Below are positions 40,283 to 49,225 of a stretch of 49,375 nucleotides of DNA, one piece after another. A model generated the notes under the pieces. It was not told where the DNA came from. It ran no database searches and saw nothing but the letters and a program-made list of their open reading frames with translations. Position numbers and translations under genes: made by a program. The DNA comes from Acidimicrobiaceae bacterium (lineage in GTDB: Bacteria; Actinomycetota; Acidimicrobiia; Acidimicrobiales; RAAP-2), in contig DAHUYG010000061.1 in the NCBI GenBank assembly GCA_027315315.1, positions 1 through 49,375 on the forward strand. The letters run 5' to 3'. Within the stretch, counting starts at the first letter, position 1. Every line of letters begins with the position of its first letter.

Positions 40283-41551
40283 GTGTCCGTCGTCGTCGTA
40301 GGCCTCGAGCACAAGCTCGTTCCCCTCGACCTGCTCGAGAGGGTCGCCATGAGCGGCGAGGAGACCCCGGCGGTGCTCGCCGGGCTGGCGGCGCGAGAGA
40401 ACCTCTCGGAGGTCGTGGTCCTCTCGACGTGCCTGCGCACCGAGGTCTATGCGGTGGTGGACCGGTTCCACGACGCCGTCTACCAGCTGCAGGAGTTCTT
40501 CGCCAAGCGCGCCGAGGTGGCCCTCGAGGACCTCGAGTCGCTCTGCACCGTGCGTTTCGACGACGACGTGGCGGTGCATCTCTTCTCGGTCGCGGCCGGC
40601 CTCGAGTCGGCGGTGCTCGGCGAGTCCGAGGTGCTGGGCCAGGTCCGCCGGGCCTGGGAGCGCTCCGAGGCGGCGCACGCGTCGGGGCCGGTCCTGGCCG
40701 GCCTCTTCCGAGAGGCGGTCCGGGTGGGCCGCCGGGCCCGCGCCGAGACCGCCATCGGACGGGGGTCCACCTCCTTCGCCCACGCGGCGGTCGCGTTGGC
40801 CGCCGAGCGGGTGGAGGGCGGACTCGCCGGCCGGGAGGTCGCGGTGGTCGGTGCCGGTGAGATCGGCGCCGGCGTGACCACGGCCCTCGATGAGATGGGC
40901 GACGGGCCGACCCGGATCACGGTCGCCAACCGCAGCGCCGAGCGCGCCCGCGCCCTCGCTGCGGCCGGGGCCAAGGTCTCGGCGGTCGGCCTCGCCTCGC
41001 TCGGCGCGCTCGTCGAGGCGAGCGACGTCGTGTTCTGCGCGCTCCACCTCGACGCGCCGGTGCTCGGGGTCGACACGATCGCGCCGTCGGGCTCGCGAGC
41101 GCGACGACCCCTCGTCGTCGTCGACCTCGGCGTGCCCCGCAACGTCGAGCCGGCCGTGGCGGCCGTCCCCGGCATCACCCTCCTCGGGATGGACGAGCTG
41201 CGCGAGGCCGTGGCCCGGGTCACCGACGAGCGACGGGCCGAGGTCGACGCGGTGCTGGCCATCGCCGCCGAGGAGCTGGACCGTTACCGGGCGAACGTCC
41301 GCGGACGCGGTGCGGCGCCCATCATCGCGGCCCTCCGGGACCGCCTGGAGGAGCTCCGCTCGGCCGAGCTCGGGCGCCAGCGGGCGCTCCTCGGCGAGCT
41401 GAGCGACGAGGAGTGGGCCAAGGTCGACGCGGCGAGCCAGGCGGCGCTGGCCAAGGTGCTCCACCGCCCGACGATGCTCTTGAAGGAGACGGCCGGGACC
41501 CCCCGCGGCGAGCGGCTCGTCGAGGCGCTCCGCGCCCTCTTCGACCTCTAG
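40283..41551 (+). CDS. hemA: Glutamyl-tRNA reductase
   Basis: This 422-residue enzyme makes glutamate-1-semialdehyde from glutamyl-tRNA with NADPH, the first step of C5-type heme synthesis. The GTG start lies 11 bases after AGGAGG. The catalytic Cys is in LSTCLRTEVYA, where the usual motif is STCNR, so Asn is replaced by Leu. SVAAGLESAVLGESEVLGQVRRA, VAVVGAGEIGAGVTTAL and NRSAERARALA mark the catalytic and NADPH domains. A C-terminal dimerisation helix follows. It is the first of five heme genes in near-contiguous order. The 130-base gap after rex holds no recognisable operator. Confidence 0.94.
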   Translation: MSVVVVGLEHKLVPLDLLERVAMSGEETPAVLAGLAARENLSEVVVLSTCLRTEVYAVVDRFHDAVYQLQEFFAKRAEVALEDLESLCTVRFDDDVAVHLFSVAAGLESAVLGESEVLGQVRRAWERSEAAHASGPVLAGLFREAVRVGRRARAETAIGRGSTSFAHAAVALAAERVEGGLAGREVAVVGAGEIGAGVTTALDEMGDGPTRITVANRSAERARALAAAGAKVSAVGLASLGALVEASDVVFCALHLDAPVLGVDTIAPSGSRARRPLVVVDLGVPRNVEPAVAAVPGITLLGMDELREAVARVTDERRAEVDAVLAIAAEELDRYRANVRGRGAAPIIAALRDRLEELRSAELGRQRALLGELSDEEWAKVDAASQAALAKVLHRPTMLLKETAGTPRGERLVEALRALFDL

Positions 41552-41554
41552 GCC

Positions 41555-42508
41555 ATGGCGAGCGCGCCGAGCTCGTGGCGGTCGGGCCGCCCCTTGCGGC
41601 TCGCGACCCGCGGCTCGCCGCTCGCCCGGCGGCAGACCGACATGGTCGCCCACCTGCTCGCCCAGGCCCGCCCGGGGCTCGTCGTCGAGCCGGTCGTGGT
41701 ACGCACCGAGGGCGACCGACGCTCTGAGGAGGCGATCGAGCGCATCGGCGGGCAGGGGGTCTTCGTGAAGGAGATCCAAGAGGCGGTGCTCGCCGGGCGC
41801 GCCGACGTTGCCGTGCACTCGGCCACGGACCTGCCGCCGCGCCCCGTGCCCGGGCTCGCGCTCGGCGCCGTCCCCGACCGGGCCGACGTGCGCGACGCGC
41901 TGGTCGGCTCGACCCTCTCGGGCCTCCGGGCCGGCGCCCGGGTGGCGACCGGCGCCGCCCGCCGGCGCGCCCAGCTCGCCAACCTGCGGCCCGACCTGTG
42001 CTTCGTGGAGGCCCGGGGGAACATCGAGACCCGGGTGGCCAAGGCGGGCGTCGGCGGGGTCGAGGCGGTCGTGGTGGCGCTCGCCGCGCTCGAGCGGCTC
42101 AGCATCGCCTCCCAGGCGGCCGAGGTGCTCTCCCCGCTCGTGATGCTGCCCCAGGTCGGCCAGGGCGCGATCGCGCTCGAGTGCCGGGAGGACGACGCGG
42201 CGCTTGCCGAGCTGTTGGGCGGGATCGACGACCGGGCGGCCCACCACGCCCTTCGGGCCGAGCGGTCGATGCTGGCTGCGCTCGGGGCGTCGTGCTCGCT
42301 CCCCGTCGGGGGGTGGGCGGTGCCGGCGGACGGGGGGCTGCGCCTGAGAGCCATGGCGGCCAGCCCCGACGGGCGGGTCGTCCTGCACGCCGAGCGGACC
42401 GGCACCGAGCCTGAGGCGCTCGGTGCCGAGGTCGCCGTCGCCCTTGTCGAGGAGTGCGGTGGGGCCGGACTGCTCGGCCTCGAGCTGGCGATGCGCGGGC
42501 TGCGGTGA
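41555..42508 (+). CDS. hemC: Hydroxymethylbilane synthase (porphobilinogen deaminase)
   Basis: This 317-residue enzyme joins four porphobilinogens into hydroxymethylbilane. LRLATRGSPLARRQTDMV opens the protein, VRTEGDRR and GGQGVFVKEIQEAVL follow, and the dipyrromethane cofactor Cys is in LGASCSLPVGGW. In the active-site motif normally HSxKDLP the sequence is HSATDLPP: the catalytic Asp is kept but the usual Lys is Thr (codon ACG against AAG). ARGNIETRVAKA is otherwise normal. The effect of the change is unknown. It starts three bases after hemA, and its stop overlaps the next start (GTGA). Confidence 0.93.
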   Translation: MASAPSSWRSGRPLRLATRGSPLARRQTDMVAHLLAQARPGLVVEPVVVRTEGDRRSEEAIERIGGQGVFVKEIQEAVLAGRADVAVHSATDLPPRPVPGLALGAVPDRADVRDALVGSTLSGLRAGARVATGAARRRAQLANLRPDLCFVEARGNIETRVAKAGVGGVEAVVVALAALERLSIASQAAEVLSPLVMLPQVGQGAIALECREDDAALAELLGGIDDRAAHHALRAERSMLAALGASCSLPVGGWAVPADGGLRLRAMAASPDGRVVLHAERTGTEPEALGAEVAVALVEECGGAGLLGLELAMRGLR

Positions 42509-44025
42509 CCGTCTACCTCGTGGGCGCCGGCCCCGGGGACCCCGGCCTCCTCACGCGGCGCGGCGCCGAGGTACTCGCCCTCGCCGACGTGGTCGTCTAC
42601 GACCGCCTGGTCGACCGGTCCCTGCTCGGGCTGGCCCCGGCCGGTGCGCGTCTCGTCGACGCGGGCCAGCGCCCCGCCGGCTCGTCGGAGGCCGGCGAGG
42701 TCGGCGCCGGGGGCGGCGCGGCGCGCCAGGACGACATCAACGCGCTGCTCGTCGAGGAGGGGCGCAGCGGCAGGACGGTCGTCCGGCTGAAGGGCGGCGA
42801 CCCGTTCCTCTTCGGGCGCGGCGGAGAGGAGGTCGCCGCGCTCTCCGCGGCGGGCATCGCGTGGGAGGTGGTGCCGGGGGTGAGCTCGTCGCTCGCCGTG
42901 CCGGCGGCCGCCGGCATCCCGGTCACCCACCGGGGGCTGTCGACGTCGGTCACGGTCGTCACCGGCCAGGTGGGTGACGAGACCCAGCCGGGCGGGGTCG
43001 ACTGGGAGTCCCTCGCCCGTGCTAGGGGCACGCTCGTGATCCTCATGGGGATGGCCACGCGCCGGGAGATCGCCCGCCGGCTGCTCGAGGGCGGCCGGCC
43101 GCCCGGCGAGCCGGTGGCGGTGATCGAGTGGGGCACCACCCCGCGCCAGAAGGTGGTCCGGACCCGGCTGGCCGACCTCGGCTCGGTCCATCTCGGGTCC
43201 CCGGCGGTGATCGTGGTGGGGCCGGTGGCGGCGCTCGGCACCGAGCGACACGACCCGCGTCCCTTGCGCAACCGCACCGTGGTGGTCACCCGGGCCCCGG
43301 CCCAGGCCGGCACGCTCACGAGCGCGCTGCACGCGGCCGGCGCGCACGTGATCGAGCTGCCAGTGATCGAGATCGAGGACCTCCCGGCCGAGCGCGACGC
43401 GCTCCGGCGCGCCGCCGAGTCGGCCGGCGACTACGGGTGGCTCGTCTTCACCTCGGCCAACGCGGTGGACCGGTTCATGCCGCTCGTCTCGGACCTCCGG
43501 CGACTCGCGCCGGCCCGGGTGGCGGCCGTCGGGCGGGCGACGGCCAACGCGCTCGAGGGGCACCGGATCGTCCCCGACCTGGTGCCGACGCGCCCGAGCG
43601 CCGAGGGGCTCGTCGCCGAGCTGCCGGTGACCGAGTCGGGCGGACGGGTCCTCTTCGTGCGCGCCGCGACCGCCGCCGACACCGTGCGCGAGGGGCTCGC
43701 CGCCAAGGGCTGGAGCGTGGAGGAGGTGGTCGCCTACCGGACACTCGACGCGCCGCCGCCCCCGGCCGAGGTGGCGGCGCTCCTCGCGCGGGCCGACGTC
43801 GTCACCTTCGCCTCGCCGTCGGCCGTCGAGGCCTACCTGCGCATCGGCGACGCCGCGGGCCGGCCGCTGCCCGTGCCCCCGGTCGTCGCCTGCATCGGTT
43901 CGACGACCGCGGTGGCGGCGCGCGCGGCCGGGCTCCGGGTGGCGGTCGAGCCGGCCCGGGCCTCCGTCGAGCACCTCGTGCTCGCGATCGGCGCCCACCT
44001 CGGCGCCCTGCCCCTCGGGCCATAG
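42505..44025 (+). CDS. cobA-hemD: Uroporphyrinogen-III C-methyltransferase / uroporphyrinogen-III synthase fusion
   Basis: In this 506-residue two-enzyme fusion, residues 1-250 are the SAM-dependent methyltransferase (CobA/SUMT) with VYLVGAGPGDPGLLTRRGAEVL, VRLKGGDPFLFGRGGEEV and VPGVSSSLAVPAAAGIPVTHRG, which makes precorrin-2 for cobalamin or siroheme. Residues 255-506 are HemD, which closes the tetrapyrrole ring to uroporphyrinogen III, with VVTRAPAQAGTLTSALHAAGA and LVFTSANAVDRFM as landmarks. An insertion near residues 55-72 (GSSEAGEVGAGGGAA) is low complexity. The fusion places the branch-point methylation on the same chain as ring closure. GTG 42505 overlaps the hemC stop by four bases. 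Confidence 0.93.
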   Translation: MTVYLVGAGPGDPGLLTRRGAEVLALADVVVYDRLVDRSLLGLAPAGARLVDAGQRPAGSSEAGEVGAGGGAARQDDINALLVEEGRSGRTVVRLKGGDPFLFGRGGEEVAALSAAGIAWEVVPGVSSSLAVPAAAGIPVTHRGLSTSVTVVTGQVGDETQPGGVDWESLARARGTLVILMGMATRREIARRLLEGGRPPGEPVAVIEWGTTPRQKVVRTRLADLGSVHLGSPAVIVVGPVAALGTERHDPRPLRNRTVVVTRAPAQAGTLTSALHAAGAHVIELPVIEIEDLPAERDALRRAAESAGDYGWLVFTSANAVDRFMPLVSDLRRLAPARVAAVGRATANALEGHRIVPDLVPTRPSAEGLVAELPVTESGGRVLFVRAATAADTVREGLAAKGWSVEEVVAYRTLDAPPPPAEVAALLARADVVTFASPSAVEAYLRIGDAAGRPLPVPPVVACIGSTTAVAARAAGLRVAVEPARASVEHLVLAIGAHLGALPLGP

Positions 44026-44028
44026 GCT
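44023..44028 (+). promoter_or_regulatory. Putative -10 element (TAGGCT) for hemB
   Basis: TAGGCT overlaps the stop TAG of the upstream gene and is followed by seven bases and the ATG at 44036. hemB and hemL may thus have their own leaderless promoter inside the heme cluster. Confidence 0.55.
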
Positions 44029-44035
44029 GGTCGAC

Positions 44036-45019
44036 ATGGCCTTCCCGGAGCGCCGCATGCGCCGCCTCCGCTCGACGGCGGCGCTCCGCCGGCTCGTGGC
44101 CGAGACCCGCCTTTCGGTGGACGACCTGGTGGCGCCGCTCTTCGTGCGGGAGGGGACCCACGAGCCGGTGCCCATCGGCTCGATGCCGGGCCACGTCCAG
44201 CACACGGTGCCCTCGCTCCTGGCCGAGGCGAAGCGCCTCTGCGCACTGGGCGTCCCCGCGCTCGTGCTCTTCGGCGTGCCCCGGACCAAGGACGCGCTCG
44301 GGAGCGCCGCGAGCGAGCCCGAGGGGATCGTGCAGGTGGCGCTGCGCGAGCTGCGCTCCTCGCTCGGCGATGAGGTCGTCCTCGTGGCCGACCTGTGCAT
44401 GGACGAGTACACCGACCACGGCCACTGCGGGATTGTGCGCCCCGACGGGACCGTCGACAACGACGCCACCCTCGAGCGCTACGGCGAGATCGCCCTCGCC
44501 CAGGCCGGGGCGGGCGCGCACGTCGTCGCGCCGAGCGGGATGATGGACGGCCAGGTGGCCGCCATCCGCGCCGCCCTCGACGGCGCGGGGCACGGCGGGA
44601 TCCCGATCCTCGCCTACGCGGCGAAGTTCGCCTCGGCGCTCTACGGGCCCTTCCGCGAGGCGGTCGACGTGACGCTCGCCGGGGGCGGCGACCGGCGCGC
44701 CTACCAGGAGGACCCGGCCAACGGCCGCGAGGCGCAGGCCGAGATCGACCTCGACGTGGCCGAGGGCGCCGACATGGTCATGGTGAAGCCGGCCCTGACG
44801 AACCTCGACGTCATCGCCCGGGCTCGGGCCCGCCTCGACGTGCCGATCGCGGCCTACCAGGTGAGCGGCGAGTACGCCATGGTGAAGGCGGCGTCGGCCA
44901 ACGGGTGGGTGGACGGCCCCGCCCTGGCCCTCGAGCAGCTGGTGTCCATCAAGCGGGCGGGTGCGGACTTCATCCTCACCTACTTCGCCGGCGAGCTCGC
45001 CGAAGCCCTCGGTGGCTGA
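44036..45019 (+). CDS. hemB: Delta-aminolevulinic acid dehydratase (porphobilinogen synthase)
   Basis: This 327-residue enzyme condenses two 5-aminolevulinate molecules to porphobilinogen. The metal-site segment reads DLCMDEYTDHGHCG. Compared with the three-cysteine zinc site of E. coli it keeps two Cys and has Asp at the middle position, a form also common in other actinobacteria. The Schiff-base lysines lie in AYAAKFASALYGPFREA and MVMVKPALTNLDVI. YAMVKAASANGW completes the active site. The stop lies within the first codons of hemL (eight-base overlap). Confidence 0.94.
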   Translation: MAFPERRMRRLRSTAALRRLVAETRLSVDDLVAPLFVREGTHEPVPIGSMPGHVQHTVPSLLAEAKRLCALGVPALVLFGVPRTKDALGSAASEPEGIVQVALRELRSSLGDEVVLVADLCMDEYTDHGHCGIVRPDGTVDNDATLERYGEIALAQAGAGAHVVAPSGMMDGQVAAIRAALDGAGHGGIPILAYAAKFASALYGPFREAVDVTLAGGGDRRAYQEDPANGREAQAEIDLDVAEGADMVMVKPALTNLDVIARARARLDVPIAAYQVSGEYAMVKAASANGWVDGPALALEQLVSIKRAGADFILTYFAGELAEALGG

Positions 45020-46316
45020 GGCCGGGGGGCGGGGCACCAACGAGGAGTGGTTCGCCCGGGCCCGGCGGGTCCTCCCGGGCGGCGTCGACTCGCCGGTCCG
45101 CTCCTTCGCCTCGGTCGGCGGCACCCCCTTCACCGTCGCGAGGGGCGAGGGGCCCTACGTCTTTGACGTCGAGGGCACCCGGTACCTCGACCTCGTCCAG
45201 TCCTACGGGGCGGTGCTGCTCGGCCACGCCCACCCCGTGGTGCTCGAGGCGATCACCCGGGCGGCCGCCTCGGGGAGCACCTTTGGCATGCCGACCCCCG
45301 GCGAGGTGCTCCTCGCCGAGGACATCTGCGCGCGGGTGCCGGGGTGCGAGCGCGTCCGGTTGGTCTCCTCGGGCACCGAGGCGGCGATGAGCGTCCTGCG
45401 CCTCGCCCGGGGCCTCACCGGTCGCGACCGGATCGTGAAGTTCGACGGCTGCTACCACGGCCACGCCGACGCCCTGTTGGCCGGGGGCGGCAGCGGCGTC
45501 GCCATGCTGGGCCTGCCGGGCTCGGCCGGGGTGAGCGCGGCGGCGGTCGCCGACACGCTCGTCGTCCCCTACAACGAGGTCCCCGAGCTCGACGACACGG
45601 TGGCCTGCGTGATCGTGGAGCCGCTCGCCGCCAACATGAGCCTGGTGGCCCCCGAGCCCGGCTTCCTCGAGGGGCTGCGGGCCGCCTGCGACGCGGCGGG
45701 TGCGCTGCTCGTCTTCGACGAGGTCATCAGCGGCTTCCGGCTGGGGCCGGGCGGCGCGACCGAGCGCTACGGGGTCCGCCCCGACCTGTGGTGCTTCGGC
45801 AAGGTCATCGGCGGGGGGCTGCCGGTCGGCGCCTTCGGCGGCCGGGCGGAGCTCACCGACGCGCTCGCCCCCGGGGGCCCCGTCTACCAGGCGGGCACGC
45901 TGTCGGGGAACCCGCTCGCCACCGCGGCCGGCCACGCGGTGCTCTCGCACGTGGACGCCGGGGACTACCGGCGGCTCGCCGACCGAGCCGTGCGGTTCGC
46001 GACGGCGCTCGGCGAGGCGATCGGGGCCTCGGGACTCTCGGTGTGGACTGGCTCGGTCGGCCCACTCGTCGGCCTGCTGGTCGGCGACCCCGGCGCGGCA
46101 CCGGGCGCGCCCCGCGACCTCGAGGGCGTGCGGGCGTGGGCGTCGTCGGAGGCCCACCGCCGGCTGTTCCACGAGCTGTTGGCCCGCGGGGTGGCGCTGG
46201 CCCCGGGCCCCTACGAGGTGCTTTTCCCCGGGTTGGCCCACGAGGAGCGGCACCTCGACGCCGTGGTCCAGGCGGCGGGCGAGGCCGCCGCCTCGGTGGT
46301 CGCCGCCTGGACCTGA
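45012..46316 (+). CDS. hemL: Glutamate-1-semialdehyde 2,1-aminomutase
   Basis: This 434-residue PLP enzyme converts glutamate-1-semialdehyde to 5-aminolevulinate. RARRVLPGGVDSPVRSF is the family N-terminus, LVSSGTEAAMSVLRLARG binds the phosphate, LLVFDEVISGFRLG carries the PLP Asp, and CFGKVIGGGLPVGAFGG carries the Schiff-base Lys. The GTG start at 45012 overlaps hemB by eight bases. It is the last plus-strand heme gene here. hemE, hemG/Y and hemH are not in the window. Confidence 0.94.
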   Translation: MAEAGGRGTNEEWFARARRVLPGGVDSPVRSFASVGGTPFTVARGEGPYVFDVEGTRYLDLVQSYGAVLLGHAHPVVLEAITRAAASGSTFGMPTPGEVLLAEDICARVPGCERVRLVSSGTEAAMSVLRLARGLTGRDRIVKFDGCYHGHADALLAGGGSGVAMLGLPGSAGVSAAAVADTLVVPYNEVPELDDTVACVIVEPLAANMSLVAPEPGFLEGLRAACDAAGALLVFDEVISGFRLGPGGATERYGVRPDLWCFGKVIGGGLPVGAFGGRAELTDALAPGGPVYQAGTLSGNPLATAAGHAVLSHVDAGDYRRLADRAVRFATALGEAIGASGLSVWTGSVGPLVGLLVGDPGAAPGAPRDLEGVRAWASSEAHRRLFHELLARGVALAPGPYEVLFPGLAHEERHLDAVVQAAGEAAASVVAAWT

Positions 46317-46328
46317 GCCACGCTCAGG
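46312..46328. terminator. Stop-codon hairpin between hemL and the reductase gene
   Basis: CCTGAGC and GCTCAGG are perfect complements with a three-base loop. The left arm contains the hemL TGA and the right arm contains the TGA of the convergent gene. There is no T-tract. Confidence 0.5.
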
Positions 46329-47628
46329 CCGACCGATCTCCCCACCCGAGCCGCTCGAGCGCGTCGGCCGCCTTGAGCATCCCGCTGAACGCGACCTCGG
46401 CCGGCCCGGGGGTCGCCGGGTGCATGAGGTTGGCCATGATCCGCATCAGCTGGGCCATGAAGGCCCGTGAACGCATCCCGCTCGCCACGCACAGGCGCAT
46501 CCGCGCAGGGTCGCTGATCAGCCTGACGAACGCCCGGCCGACCCGGTAGTACTCGCCGTAGGCGCGCTCGAGGTGCCGCTCGTAGGCGGCGAGCGACTCG
46601 GACCCCCCGCCCGAGAGCGCCTCGGCCAGGTAGGCCGCCGCCAGCCGCCCGGTCTCATAGCCATAGGAGATCCCCTCGCCGTTGAAGGGGTTGATGAGCC
46701 CCCCGGCGTCGCCGACCACGATCGTGTTGGCGCCGGTCCGCGGCCCGACCGCCATGCCCATGGGCAGCCGCCCGCCGGTGGCCGGCCCGCAGGCGCTCTC
46801 GGGGGTGATCCCCCAGGACCGGGGGGCCTGGGCGACGAACGCGTCCATGAGCCGGGCGGTGTTCAGGCCCTTCCAGCGGTGGTCGGTCGACAGGAGCCCG
46901 ACGCCCACGTTGATCCGGCCATCGCCGAGCGGGAACACCCAGCCGTACCCGGGCACCACCGCGCCGTTGGCGTCGCGCAGGTCGAGGTGCGACTCGATCA
47001 GCGGGTCGTCGTGGCGCTCGGAGCGGTAGTAGCCCCGCAGCGCCATCCCCTGGGGGTAGTTGCGGTCCCGGGAGGTCCCGAGCGCCCGGCCGAAGCGGGA
47101 GTTCGCACCGTCGGCCACCACCACGTAGCGGCCCCGGCGCGCGCTCGGGGCGCCGTCCATCTTCGTCGTGACCACCGCGCCGGCGCATCCGGCCAGGGCG
47201 TCGGGACCCTCCGGCGCCGAGGGATCGAGTGGCTCGTGGGCCTCGGTGCCCTGGTAGATGGTGGCCCCCGCCTTGGCCGCCCGCTCGCAGACGAGTGCGT
47301 CGAGGTCGTGGCGGGTGATCGTGTAGCCGTAGGTGGGGAAGCCCGGGACCGTGGGCCACTCGAGCTCGAGGGTGCGGCCGAAGGCGATCGACCGCAGCCC
47401 GTGGTAGCGGTGCGCCCCGGCCAGGGCGCCCTCGAGGCCCATGTCGGCGAGCTGGCGCACGGCGCGCGGCGTCAGGCCGTCCCCGCAGGTCTTCTCGCGG
47501 GGGAACTCCTTCTTCTCGACGACGGCGACGTCCCAGCCCGCCTCGGCCAGCCAGTAGGCACATGAGGAGCCGGCGGGTCCGCCGCCGACGACCAGCACGT
47601 CGTGGACGTGGTCGTCCCGGTCGGCCAT
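46324..47628 (-). CDS. Geranylgeranyl reductase family flavoprotein
   Basis: In this 434-residue FAD-dependent oxidoreductase [21 protein letters not shown] is the FAD site, [20 protein letters not shown] is typical of geranylgeranyl/menaquinone reductases, and [23 protein letters not shown] is the second FAD motif. The family reduces isoprenoid double bonds in chlorophyll, archaeal lipids or menaquinone side chains. Beside complex I genes in actinobacteria, menaquinone saturation is the likeliest role. I chose ATG 47628 because a TACCAT hexamer lies seven bases upstream; in-frame upstream starts would read into the divergent nuoA promoter. Confidence 0.88.
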   Translation of the reverse strand: MADRDDHVHDVLVVGGGPAGSSCAYWLAEAGWDVAVVEKKEFPREKTCGDGLTPRAVRQLADMGLEGALAGAHRYHGLRSIAFGRTLELEWPTVPGFPTYGYTITRHDLDALVCERAAKAGATIYQGTEAHEPLDPSAPEGPDALAGCAGAVVTTKMDGAPSARRGRYVVVADGANSRFGRALGTSRDRNYPQGMALRGYYRSERHDDPLIESHLDLRDANGAVVPGYGWVFPLGDGRINVGVGLLSTDHRWKGLNTARLMDAFVAQAPRSWGITPESACGPATGGRLPMGMAVGPRTGANTIVVGDAGGLINPFNGEGISYGYETGRLAAAYLAEALSGGGSESLAAYERHLERAYGEYYRVGRAFVRLISDPARMRLCVASGMRSRAFMAQLMRIMANLMHPATPGPAEVAFSGMLKAADALERLGWGDRSA

Positions 47629-47635
47629 CACTGAA

Positions 47636-47641
47636 ATGGTA
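47636..47641 (-). promoter_or_regulatory. Putative -10 element (TACCAT) for the reductase gene
   Basis: On the minus strand TACCAT is followed by seven bases and the ATG at 47628, the leaderless arrangement. Confidence 0.55.
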
Positions 47642-47713
47642 TGCGGCCCGCAGGCCCCCTCGTGTTGGCTCGATGTGCCCTGGTGAATGGGGTCGTGGTA
47701 GACCGGGCGAAGC

Positions 47714-48169
47714 GTGGAACAGTACCTCCCGATCTTCGCTCTCCTCGTGCTCGGGCTCATCTTCGGCGCGCTCTCGTTGGCCGCGTCGTCCCTGCTCGGG
47801 CCGCGCCAGCGGCCGAGCGCGGCGAAGCTCGCGCCCTACGAGTGCGGGATCGTCCCCGACCGCGAGCCCCCCACCCGGTTCCCGGTCCGCTTCTACCTGA
47901 TCGCGATGATCTTCATCATCTTTGACATCGAGATCGTCTTCCTCTATCCCTTCGCCGTCATCTTCAAGCAGCTGCACACCTTCGGCCTCGTCGAGGTCCT
48001 GGTGTTCGCGCTCGTCGTGCTCGTCTCGTTCCTCTACCTCGTGAGCAACGGCGCGCTCAGCTGGGGCCCGGCCAAGCACCTCCGCCAGGGGATGCCGGAC
48101 CGGACCTCCGAGTCGACCATCGCCCGGGTCACGGCCACGCGCAGCGAGCCGCCGGGCCGGGCCGCCTAG
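47714..48169 (+). CDS. nuoA: NADH-quinone oxidoreductase subunit A
   Basis: This 151-residue membrane subunit of complex I has three transmembrane segments (about residues 5-28, 63-85, 90-112). [21 protein letters not shown] and [16 protein letters not shown], the conserved loop and helix of NuoA, are present. The C-terminal 30 residues are longer than in E. coli. The GTG start at 47714 follows a TAGACC that only partly fits the -10 pattern. It opens the nuo operon and is divergent from the reductase gene. Confidence 0.94.
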   Translation: MEQYLPIFALLVLGLIFGALSLAASSLLGPRQRPSAAKLAPYECGIVPDREPPTRFPVRFYLIAMIFIIFDIEIVFLYPFAVIFKQLHTFGLVEVLVFALVVLVSFLYLVSNGALSWGPAKHLRQGMPDRTSESTIARVTATRSEPPGRAA

Positions 48170-48179
48170 GGGTCGCGGC

Positions 48180-48743
48180 GTGGGTCTCGAGGACCTCCAG
48201 CACAACTTCCTGACGGGCCGGCTCGAGGACCTCGTGAAGTGGGCGCGCCGCAACAGCGTGTGGCCGGCCACCTTCGGGCTCGCCTGCTGCGCGATCGAGA
48301 TGATGTCGGTCGGCGCGGCCGACTTCGACATCAGCCGCCTCGGCATGGAGGTGTTCCGTGCCTCGCCGCGCCAGGCCGACCTCATGATCGTGGCCGGCCG
48401 GGTCTCCCAGAAGATGGCCCCGGTGCTCCGCCAGGTCTACGACCAGATGATGGAGCCCAAGTGGGTGATCTCGATGGGCGTGTGCGCGTCGACCGGCGGG
48501 ATGTTCAACAACTACGCCATCGTCCAGGGCGTGGACCAGATCGTCCCGGTCGACGTCTACGCGCCAGGCTGCCCGCCGTCGCCCGAGACGCTGCTGCACG
48601 CCATCTTGACGCTGCACGAGCAGATCCGGACCGGCGCCATCACCCGTCGCCCGGAGCCCGTCGGCACCGCCGAGCCCAAGGAGCTCGGCAAGGGCTGGCT
48701 GCTCGAGGATCCCGGCGCCGTGCGTGTCGCCACGCCGCGATGA
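48180..48743 (+). CDS. nuoB: NADH-quinone oxidoreductase subunit B
   Basis: This 187-residue hydrophilic subunit carries iron-sulfur cluster N2. Its four cysteine ligands are visible as the adjacent pair in [11 protein letters not shown], one in [15 protein letters not shown] and one in [31 protein letters not shown] is also conserved. A C-terminal extension of about 35 residues is present. The GTG at 48180 lies ten bases after nuoA, and the stop overlaps the nuoC start (ATGA). Confidence 0.95.
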   Translation: MGLEDLQHNFLTGRLEDLVKWARRNSVWPATFGLACCAIEMMSVGAADFDISRLGMEVFRASPRQADLMIVAGRVSQKMAPVLRQVYDQMMEPKWVISMGVCASTGGMFNNYAIVQGVDQIVPVDVYAPGCPPSPETLLHAILTLHEQIRTGAITRRPEPVGTAEPKELGKGWLLEDPGAVRVATPR

Positions 48744-49225
48744 CCGTCGAACCGGTTGCAGAGGCGGGGGCGCCGGGGGCCCCCGAGCAGGACGCGGTCG
48801 TGTTCGCGACCGCCGAGAACCACCACGAGGTCGTCGCCGGGCTCATGGCCGAGGGCTTCGAGATGTGCTCGGACCTGTGCGCGGTGGACTATCTCAGCCA
48901 CCCCGGCCGCCGGGTGCCCGGCGGGGTGAGCAAGGAGCGCTTCGAGGTGGTCGTCAACCTGCTCTCGCTGTCGGCCAAGCGCCGCGTGCGGGTGCGCACC
49001 CAGGTGCCCGAGGCGGACCCGACGGTCCCCACGCTCTTCGACCTGTACCCGGGCACCGAGGCCATGGAGCGCGAGGCCTACGACATGCACGGGATCATCT
49101 TCGAGGGTCACCCGGATCTCACCCGGATCCTCATGCCCGAGGACTGGGAGGGCCACCCGCTGCGCAAGGACTACGGCGTGGGGCGGGTGCCGGTCCAGTT
49201 CAAGGACGCCCCCGGGCCGCGATGA
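48740..49225 (+). CDS. nuoC: NADH-quinone oxidoreductase subunit C
   Basis: This 161-residue 30-kDa-type subunit of complex I has [39 protein letters not shown] and the diagnostic [37 protein letters not shown], which matches the NuoC signature in two adjoining parts. It is stand-alone, not fused to NuoD. The start and stop both overlap neighbouring genes by four bases. Confidence 0.93.
   Translation: MTVEPVAEAGAPGAPEQDAVVFATAENHHEVVAGLMAEGFEMCSDLCAVDYLSHPGRRVPGGVSKERFEVVVNLLSLSAKRRVRVRTQVPEADPTVPTLFDLYPGTEAMEREAYDMHGIIFEGHPDLTRILMPEDWEGHPLRKDYGVGRVPVQFKDAPGPR

Noticed and set aside
40097..42388. A 763-codon minus-strand frame opposite hemA and hemC, and a similar 672-codon frame at 34155-36173 opposite mshA
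   Set aside because: Both are composition artefacts of high third-position GC on the coding strand, with no domain similarity.
41548..44469. A very long open frame (973 codons) on the minus strand opposite hemC, cobA-hemD and hemB
   Set aside because: It is antisense to well-conserved enzymes, is rich in Arg, Ala, Ser and Gly, has no recognisable domain and lacks a sensible start. Long antisense frames are expected in GC-rich DNA.
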